A stretch of 12,797 nt of DNA from Planctomycetota bacterium (GTDB lineage: Bacteria > Planctomycetota > Planctomycetia > Planctomycetales > Planctomycetaceae), in NCBI GenBank assembly GCA_027622115.1, contig JAQBZS010000094.1:1-12797 (forward strand), in the 5' to 3' direction. Below the pieces are notes generated by a model. That model had not been told where the DNA came from. It did not search any database and was given only the letters and a program-made list of their open reading frames with translations. The translations under genes and the position numbers were made by a program. Shown here piece after piece: positions 8,262 through 12,797 of this stretch; positions within the stretch are counted from its first letter, which is position 1; each line of letters opens with the position of its first letter.

Positions 8262-8399
8262 GTGCCGTACCTAGTGACTCGCTCGTGCGGGATTGTAAAC
8301 GGGCGATTGTACGAGCGTCCGCGCATCTCGCCAACGACTCGTCGCGCGATCGCACCCGGCTGGGGACGCGCAATGATGGCTTGGACCAACCGATCGCCG

Positions 8400-8639
8400 T
8401 CATAACCGTGCAACACATATAAAACCCGGCAGTAGCCTGTACTCCTCGCGACGCTTCCAGGATTCCACGATTCGGATGGACTCCACCTTTCCATCCCACA
8501 TTTCAAGCTGTAGTTCAACTCGGACCATCACCTCGTCCCCCTCTAAGTCGACTTTATCAATAATCGTCCAGTTCCGTCCGAATTGATGAGCCGACTGTTG
8601 AGACACCGCGTGCCACTCATGATTAACTCCTCTTTCCAC
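8400..8639 (-). pseudogene. 3' half of a frameshifted hypothetical gene
   Basis: 79 codons read from a GTG at 8639. The frame is actually open back to 8684, inside the heptamer repeat. Read with one repeat copy removed, it continues directly from the membrane-anchored frame upstream, giving a 186-residue protein. The segment has alternating hydrophobic and charged residues typical of beta strands (DEVMVRVELQLEMWDGKVES; then RIVESWKRREEY). No family recognised. A GGGAG six bases before the GTG could allow internal re-initiation after the upstream stop at 8656, so some soluble product may still be made. Codon use and GC content are lower than in the flanking Hsp70 and creatininase genes. Confidence 0.45.
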
Positions 8640-8655
8640 CTTTCGCTCCCGTCCT

Positions 8656-8967
8656 TCAGACCAAACCGCAACAGCACTCAGTACTCAGTACTCGTATTCG
8701 GCTTCGGCTGACTTCCGGAACGGTAGTCCAAGATGCATCGATGGAAATCGAATACGGACCAGCCTCACGGCTATATGTTAGCAGAACTGGAATCTCGAAG
8801 TACGAACTAGCTGCATTTATTCGGAGCGCCACGGACTCTTGATTGACATGCTTAGGAATGTAAACCACATCAATCCCTACACACCATCCGCCCACGCCCA
8901 AACATAACAGCACTGCAAGGATTATCGCCCAGCGCAATAGGCGTTTTTTTGAGTGTTTCGTAACCAT
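8656..8967 (-). CDS. Membrane-anchored hypothetical protein, 5' half of a frameshifted gene
   Basis: 103 residues as it stands. A basic N-terminus (KHSKKRLLR) is followed by one membrane helix (about 12-32, WAIILAVLLCLGVGGWCVGI); the rest would face outside. The last eight residues (TECCCGLV) differ in character from the preceding sequence and arise after a GAGTACT tandem repeat at 8673-8693. Removing one 7-base copy moves reading into the frame of the 8400-8684 segment and yields one 186-residue protein with no internal stop. I infer that this is the N-terminal part of a broken, or possibly phase-switchable, gene. The start ATG at 8967 follows the stop of a 56-codon frame by 4 bases; AGGA sits only 2 bases before it, which is tight for a ribosome site. 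A run of seven A (8944-8950) lies near the 5' end. No homologous family recognised. Confidence 0.5.
   Translation of the reverse strand: MVTKHSKKRLLRWAIILAVLLCLGVGGWCVGIDVVYIPKHVNQESVALRINAASSYFEIPVLLTYSREAGPYSISIDASWTTVPEVSRSRIRVLSTECCCGLV
8673..8693 (-). repeat. Heptamer tandem repeat causing a frameshift
   Basis: On the minus strand the sequence reads GAGTACT, GAGTACT, GAGTGCT: two perfect copies and a third with one change. Seven is not a multiple of three, so a gain or loss of one copy shifts the frame. With one copy deleted, the flanking frames (8656-8967 and 8400-8684) join without a stop. The stop TGA at 8687-8685 in the downstream frame is formed by the junction of the two perfect copies, which supports a recent duplication. 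Confidence 0.75.
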
Positions 8968-8971
8968 GATC

Positions 8972-9142
8972 CTATGTTACACCGTATTGCGGTAGCCCAG
9001 GGGCACATTTCCAATTCTTGAATCTCTCATGACTCGCGAAAAAACGCCGGCAATCTTTTTCCGTTTGACGGTTTCGTGAAGCCAAAGCCTCGCCGAAAAA
9101 GCTCACCCAACTCGCCTTATTGAACGCAGACGTTCGCTGCAT
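8972..9142 (-). CDS. Possible 56-residue small protein
   Basis: Short frame starting ATG at 9142 and ending TAG at 8972, four bases before the start of the membrane-anchored hypothetical gene, a spacing typical of coupled genes. The product is basic and mostly helical in character, with aromatic residues (SWVSFFGEALASR, then CRRFFASHERFKNWKC) and two Cys in the second half. No clear ribosome site precedes the ATG. TAAAAT (9157-9162) is a -10-like hexamer, but it would leave a leader of only a few bases. No family recognised. It may be the 3' remnant of a larger gene rather than an independent gene; the frame is closed by TAA just upstream. Confidence 0.25.
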   Translation of the reverse strand: MQRTSAFNKASWVSFFGEALASRNRQTEKDCRRFFASHERFKNWKCAPGLPQYGVT

Positions 9143-9211
9143 CCAATGGCACGTTTATTTTATGTATTCGACGCCCATTCTCGCATGAAGCAAACTTGCG
9201 CAGTATCAGTT

Positions 9212-9342
9212 TCGAATCAGCATTCACAAGACTAATGCTGGTCGAGATACCCCGAAAGGGAACTGATCGGTAGTCAAATGCCGGTTGCGGTGAAACCGAC
9301 TAGGCCGCCAATTCAACCACGAACTCATCGCAGGATGGCGGC
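9212..9342. other. Chain of hairpins, possible structured RNA
   Basis: In plus-strand order: TCGA plus TCAGCAT (9212-9223, one bulged A) pairs with ATGCTGG plus TCGA (9235-9245), an 11-base loop and one G-U pair. CCC-GAAA-GGG follows at 9251-9260. CGGTT/AACCG occupies 9282-9298. GCCGCCA/TGGCGGC occupies 9304-9342. No T-run follows. The last stem overlaps the weak frame at 9300-9545. The spacing suggests a folded transcript, but chance pairing is possible and no known RNA family fits well. Confidence 0.25.
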
Positions 9343-9545
9343 TGAAGAGCAGAGCCAGAGCCGTCAGCCGTAGTTTCGGCGTCACGCGAACAATCTCGAC
9401 CACGTCCAGCCTCGTGTTCCATTTCAGGCGAATCCAATGTTTTCAAGCACTCGGTCTCAAATTCCGTGTTCATGACGATGACCGGCTGGCTCAGGTCTTG
9501 GAAGTCTGGCGATACTGATCGATTCGGGTTCTCGCCAACGCTCAC
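9300..9545 (-). CDS. Possible acidic 81-residue hypothetical protein
   Basis: Frame from GTG 9545 to TAG 9300. The product is acidic and Ser/Glu/Asp-rich with no membrane segment, motif or recognised family; an internal ATG at 9473 would give 57 residues. Neither start has a convincing ribosome site. Beyond the TAG the same frame remains open for another 60 codons, to TAA at 9117, and that tail also has protein-like composition (for example ISTSISLVNADSKLILRKFA). This could be a gene interrupted by a nonsense change, or chance. It is divergent from the creatininase-family gene. Low confidence. Confidence 0.25.
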   Translation of the reverse strand: MSVGENPNRSVSPDFQDLSQPVIVMNTEFETECLKTLDSPEMEHEAGRGRDCSRDAETTADGSGSALQPPSCDEFVVELAA

Positions 9546-9655
9546 AGGCCATTCCGCAGACTTTTCTTCGCGACCTTGCGGCGCGAGAACTTTGCGTTAA
9601 ACCATTTCCGGTTCGCCGGTTTCACACAATGTTCACGCCCCAACGGAGACGCTCG

Positions 9656-10531
9656 ATGCCCAGCCGCGCTGAAACGGAATACCGCTACGAGAAACTGACT
9701 TGGCCGGAAATCAACGAGGCCATCGAACAAAACCAAGTCTGCATCATTCCGTGCGGTGCGGTCGAACAGCACGGCGATCATTTGCCGTTGGACGTGGATC
9801 TGGTGTGCCCCGGCGGGATTGCTCGCGGCATGGCGGAACAACTCACCGATCGAGTCCTCGTGCTGCCCACGATTTGCTACGGCTACACCGGGCATGTGAT
9901 GGACTTTCCGGGCACCATCAATACGCACTACGAAACTTTCATCCGGCAAGTGTTGGACGTTACCAAGTCACTGGCATATCACGGCTTCAAGAAAATCATC
10001 CTGCTCAACGGGCACGGCTCGAACATGCCCAACCTCGACCTGGCGGCTCGCCGAACCAATCTCGAAACGTCCGCCGAATGCATCTTGGTTGCGTGGTGGC
10101 ACCTGTTGAATGTCGATCCCGAATTCATGCCGAATTGGCGAGAAGGCACGTATCCCGGCAGTTGCGCTCATGCGTGCGAGTTGGAAACGTCGCTGTATCT
10201 TTATCTCGACGAAGACGGCGTGCGGAAGGACCGCATCAAGAACAGCCTGAGTGCGTTGAACGACGGCAATCCGTATATCTGGGGCGACTTGGTCGGACAT
10301 GGTCCTGGGGCGCTGACGTCTTGGACGAGCAGTTACTCGCCGCGCGGCGTGATCGGCGAACCGGAACTCGGCACCAAGGAAAAGGGCGAACGCGTCTATC
10401 ACGAGGCGGTCAAACAGCTTTGCGGAATGGTGAACTTCTTCCGCGATCGTCCCAAGGATGTTCGTCGGCGACACCAGGACCAGAAACCTACGATGCCCAT
10501 TCCGTGGGGCCAAATCGACTTACCGGACTGA
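9656..10531 (+). CDS. Creatininase-family metal-dependent amidohydrolase
   Basis: 291 residues; family members (creatinine amidohydrolase, ArfB-type formamide hydrolase, MftE peptidase) hydrolyse amide bonds at a two-metal centre in the cytoplasm. Ligand candidates: Glu37 and His39 in GAVEQHGDHLP (34-44), Asp48 just after, His120 in LNGHGSN (117-123), and Glu175/Glu177 in HACELETS (172-179). The 37-39-48 spacing matches Glu34-His36-Asp45 of Pseudomonas creatininase. The position corresponding to creatininase Glu122 is Ser here, so Glu175 or Glu177 probably completes the second site and true creatinine hydrolysis is unlikely. GYTGHVMDFPGTI (76-88) is the usual family segment. The ATG at 9656 is chosen over 9629 because GGAGA lies six bases upstream (9645-9649) and the family region begins close to it. 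Followed after 57 bases by mnmE on the same strand. Substrate unknown; no neighbouring pathway genes reveal it. Confidence 0.93.
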   Translation: MPSRAETEYRYEKLTWPEINEAIEQNQVCIIPCGAVEQHGDHLPLDVDLVCPGGIARGMAEQLTDRVLVLPTICYGYTGHVMDFPGTINTHYETFIRQVLDVTKSLAYHGFKKIILLNGHGSNMPNLDLAARRTNLETSAECILVAWWHLLNVDPEFMPNWREGTYPGSCAHACELETSLYLYLDEDGVRKDRIKNSLSALNDGNPYIWGDLVGHGPGALTSWTSSYSPRGVIGEPELGTKEKGERVYHEAVKQLCGMVNFFRDRPKDVRRRHQDQKPTMPIPWGQIDLPD

Positions 10532-10588
10532 TCGAGTTCTGCGATTCACACTGCGAGTTTCCACCGCCCGAGATCCGCCGGCTCAATC

Positions 10589-11989
10589 ATGCAACTCGAT
10601 GTGAACGACACAATTGCGGCATTGGCGTCGCCGGCGGGAAGTGCCGCGCGCGGCATCGTGAGAATCAGCGGCCCCGATGTGACCGACGCCCTGGTCGGGC
10701 TGTTCCAATCCCCGGACAATGCATGGCGTGCAACTCGGGCGGCGACGCGCTTCGACGGTGCTCTGCGTTTGAGCGGCTTGTCGAGCCCGTTGTCGACATC
10801 GCTCTATCTGTGGCCGAATACTCGCAGCTACACCGGGCAGCCGATGGCCGAATTGCATTTGATCGGCTCGCCCCCGCTGCTCGAACAGACGCAGTCCGAC
10901 TTGTTTCAACGCGGAGTCCGACCGGCCCGCGCGGGCGAGTTCACGCTGCGAGCCTTCCTTGCAGGTCGCATCGATTTGGTTCAAGCCGAAGCCGTTTTGG
11001 GAATCATCGACGCTCCCGATCACGAAGAGCTGGAGGCGGCACTTCAACAACTTGCCGGAGGGTTGTCGGGGCCGGTGGTCGATCTCCGCGATGACTTGAT
11101 TGAATTGCTGGCGGACCTGGAAGCGGGTCTCGACTTCGTGGACGAGGACATTGAATTCGTATCGAGCGAAAACGTCATCGATCGTCTGTTGGAGGCCCAT
11201 GCCGTGCTGAGCGGCATCGTGACTCGGACGGTGGATCGCTATCGAACTCAGTCGCGATGGCGGGTGGTGTTGGCCGGGCTGCCCAACGCCGGCAAGAGCA
11301 CGCTGTTTAACGCGTTGTCCGGCAAAAACACTGCGATCGTTTCCCACGTGCGCGGCACCACCCGCGACTTTTTGTCTCAAGAAACCGACTGGAACGGGCT
11401 ATCGATCGAGTTGATCGACACGGCGGGCCAAGAGGCGGGTTCCGGTCGGTTCGATGCCACCGGGATCGAGCAATCCGCGCAACGGATGCGGCAAGACTCG
11501 GCAAATGCTGCGGACCTCGTCGTGTGGTGCATAGCGTCCGACCTCGCCGCCGACGAGCGCGAGTTGGATCACGCGGCCTTTATGGAATTGTCGGCGACTT
11601 CGGCCAACGTCCTGCTCGTGCATACGAAACAGGATCTCGACCCATCGGCGATTGAGCGAACGCACGGGCTTGCGGCGGATGTGCGAATCTCGGCGGCCAC
11701 AGGCGAGGGATTGGAACAATTGGCCGCGAAGATTGCCGAACGATTGGAGGGTTCACGCCGTGGAGACCGCTGGATGCTTGGATCAACCGCAGCCCGCAGT
11801 CGGCAAAGTTTCGAGGCGGCGGCGGATGCCGTGGCGATCGCGATCGAAGCCGCCAAGTCGCGTCGTGGCGACGAAATCGTCGCACTCGAAATCCGCGAGT
11901 GTCTCGAGCATCTGGGACACGTGCTGGGTGAGACTTTAACCGACGACATCCTGGACCGCGTCTTCAGCAAGTTCTGCATCGGCAAGTGA
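10589..11989 (+). CDS. mnmE: tRNA uridine-5-carboxymethylaminomethyl modification GTPase MnmE
   Basis: 466 residues, normal length. With MnmG it installs the cmnm5/nm5 group on U34 of tRNAs reading split codon boxes. The N-terminal folate-binding domain (DTIAALASPAGSAARGIVRISGP, about 7-29; RPARAGEFTLRAFLAGRIDL 111-130) precedes the helical domain, which encloses the G domain: P-loop GLPNAGKST (230-238), G2 GTTRD (256-260), G3 DTAG (277-280), G4 TKQD (346-349), G5 SAATGEG (368-374). It ends in FCIGK (462-466), whose Cys463 is required in the E. coli enzyme. Deviations: G4 has Thr instead of the usual Asn of NKxD, and the segment normally reading ELxCHGG is ELHLIGS (88-94), beside the formyl-folate site. 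The start is fixed by family alignment; no clear ribosome site. Probably co-transcribed with the creatininase-family gene. mnmG is not in the window. Confidence 0.97.
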   Translation: MQLDVNDTIAALASPAGSAARGIVRISGPDVTDALVGLFQSPDNAWRATRAATRFDGALRLSGLSSPLSTSLYLWPNTRSYTGQPMAELHLIGSPPLLEQTQSDLFQRGVRPARAGEFTLRAFLAGRIDLVQAEAVLGIIDAPDHEELEAALQQLAGGLSGPVVDLRDDLIELLADLEAGLDFVDEDIEFVSSENVIDRLLEAHAVLSGIVTRTVDRYRTQSRWRVVLAGLPNAGKSTLFNALSGKNTAIVSHVRGTTRDFLSQETDWNGLSIELIDTAGQEAGSGRFDATGIEQSAQRMRQDSANAADLVVWCIASDLAADERELDHAAFMELSATSANVLLVHTKQDLDPSAIERTHGLAADVRISAATGEGLEQLAAKIAERLEGSRRGDRWMLGSTAARSRQSFEAAADAVAIAIEAAKSRRGDEIVALEIRECLEHLGHVLGETLTDDILDRVFSKFCIGK

Positions 11990-12028
11990 GTCGATTTTGC
12001 CGACCCCTTCCCCCGGCAGCAACACAGA

Positions 12029-12797
12029 TCACGCGTACAAGCCCGACAATTCGGTTTCATACTTCTGAATGATGTGTCGTCGCCGAACCTTCAACGTCGC
12101 CGTGAGTTCGTCATCCTGCACTTGGAACGCACGAGCCAACACAAGAATCTTCCGCACTCGTTCCGGCTGGCTCACCGTGGTCATCAGCCCGTCAATCCGA
12201 CCTTGGAGAAACTGCAACACGGCCTCATCGTCAAGAAATGTCGAGTCGTCATCGGATTGGATCGGCCGGTCCAACTCCTTGGCGACTTCCGCGTAATTCG
12301 GCACCAACAGCGCACTGAGGAATTGCCGACCGTCGCCATAGAGCACGGCTTGATCAATAAACGGGTCGCTGACGATTAACCGCTCGATGACGCTGGGCGC
12401 GATGTTCTTTCCGCCCGACGTAATGATCAAATCCTTCTTGCGATCGGTGATGCTGAGATAACCGTCGTCGTCCAGATGTCCGATGTCGCCGGTGTGCAGC
12501 CAGCCGTCGATGATCGATTCGGCGGTGGCAGCGTCGTTTTTCCAATAGCCGGGCATGATGTGTGGCCCGCGAGTCAAGATCTCGCCGTCTTCCGCGATCT
12601 GGACTTCGACATCCGGAATGGGTTTCCCGACCGTTCCGATCCGGTACGAATCGATGCTATTGAACGCGATGACCGGCGAGCTCTCCGTCAGTCCGTAACC
12701 TTCCAACAGCGGAATCCCCGCCGCGAAAATGCCCTCGCACACATGTCGCGGCAACGGAGCACCACCGGATGTGAGCTGCACCAGCCTCGGCCCGAAG
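12029..12797 (-). CDS. Long-chain acyl-CoA synthetase (AMP-forming), C-terminal part
   Basis: The last 255 residues; the gene enters from beyond the right edge, so the N-terminal domain and start are missing. It activates fatty acids to acyl-AMP and then acyl-CoA for lipid synthesis or degradation. Visible adenylate-forming motifs in order: FGPRLVQLTSGGAPL (the segment before the core), GYGLTESSPV (A5), DGWLHTGDIG (A7), ITDRKKDLIITSGGKNIAPS (A8 hinge region) and LTATLKVRRR, whose Lys is the A10 catalytic lysine. SGGKNIAP and the C-terminal spacing fit the bacterial FadD15-like long-chain group rather than acetyl-CoA synthetases. Convergent with mnmE across a 39-base gap with no obvious terminator. 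Intact as far as it is seen. Confidence 0.95.
   Translation of the reverse strand, partial: FGPRLVQLTSGGAPLPRHVCEGIFAAGIPLLEGYGLTESSPVIAFNSIDSYRIGTVGKPIPDVEVQIAEDGEILTRGPHIMPGYWKNDAATAESIIDGWLHTGDIGHLDDDGYLSITDRKKDLIITSGGKNIAPSVIERLIVSDPFIDQAVLYGDGRQFLSALLVPNYAEVAKELDRPIQSDDDSTFLDDEAVLQFLQGRIDGLMTTVSQPERVRKILVLARAFQVQDDELTATLKVRRRHIIQKYETELSGLYA

Larger units (their letters stand above)
8968..9655. other. Gene-poor, lower-GC stretch with weak small frames
   Basis: No recognised gene lies in these 688 bases. Two hand-counted 60-base rows from this patch, 9121-9180 and 8821-8880, are 47% and 48% G+C, against 60% in an Hsp70 row (7621-7680) and 55% in an mnmE row (11101-11160). Two small minus-strand frames are listed separately (8972-9142 and 9300-9545). 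Several hairpins lie at 9212-9342. The end of the stretch (9546-9655) is the leader of the creatininase-family gene and contains CCGG-TTCG-CCGG at 9608-9619. No tRNA, transposase or terminator was found. Confidence 0.5.

Noticed and set aside
8673..8693. GAGTGCT resembling half of a CIRCE heat-shock operator upstream of Hsp70
   Set aside because: There is no matching inverted half-site at 9 bases; it belongs to a direct heptamer repeat more than 400 bases from the Hsp70 start.
9235..9300. Resemblance to a TPP riboswitch (GAGATACCC, then AACTGATC, then AATGCC)
   Set aside because: The invariant CTGAGA and CCTGATC are each altered, the 5' GGGGTGC strand is missing, P1 is not formed, and no thiamine gene follows.
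9700..11094. A 464-codon plus-strand frame across the creatininase and mnmE genes
   Set aside because: It overlaps two strongly recognised genes in another frame, has Arg/Ser/Ala-rich composition typical of GC-rich shadow frames, and shows no motif.
11990..12028. Possible bidirectional terminator between mnmE and the acyl-CoA synthetase
   Set aside because: Only a 4-pair GCCG/CGGC stem and no T-run; not enough to call.

Overview
The window looks like a piece of a planctomycete chromosome, or that of a close PVC-group relative. The main reason is a paired secreted cytochrome-type protein (PSCyt1-DUF1549-DUF1553) and a Tat-exported DUF1501 protein at 83-3882, a pairing that is multiplied in Planctomycetes and uncommon elsewhere. 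The moderately GC-rich DNA (55-60% in coding rows counted by hand) and a lid-less Hsp70 paralogue fit this. There are no rRNA, tRNA, CRISPR, phage or transposase genes.

Layout. (1) 83-5643, minus strand: a secreted S15/CocE-type serine hydrolase, then the PSCyt1 protein, then DUF1501. The last two are separated by only 2 bases and are probably translationally coupled. A 9-9-9 inverted repeat enclosing a -10-like hexamer lies before the PSCyt1 gene. (2) 5644-6039 is a divergent control region, followed by a plus-strand secreted Gly-rich then Met/Gln-rich small protein (6040-6573). (3) 6687-8261, minus: an Hsp70-family ATPase that stops before the C-terminal lid. (4) 8400-9545, minus: a lower-GC patch of small, weakly supported or damaged genes. 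The clearest item is a membrane-anchored hypothetical protein split into two frames by a 7-base tandem repeat; removing one repeat copy restores a single 186-residue frame. (5) 9656-11989, plus: a creatininase-family metal-dependent amidohydrolase and mnmE (tRNA wobble-uridine modification GTPase), 57 bases apart. (6) 12029 to the right edge, minus: the C-terminal part of a long-chain acyl-CoA synthetase, convergent with mnmE.

Functional reading. The 83-5643 block is an export cluster: all three proteins carry Sec or Tat signals and should act outside the cytoplasmic membrane, plausibly in breakdown of an external substrate with a redox component. That substrate is not visible in the sequence. 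mnmE is housekeeping. Hsp70 has no dnaJ or grpE beside it. I see no complete novel multi-gene system. The items most worth checking are the repeat-split gene and its small upstream neighbours, the operator-like repeat at 3924-3950, the lid-less Hsp70, and the Met/Gln-rich secreted protein.
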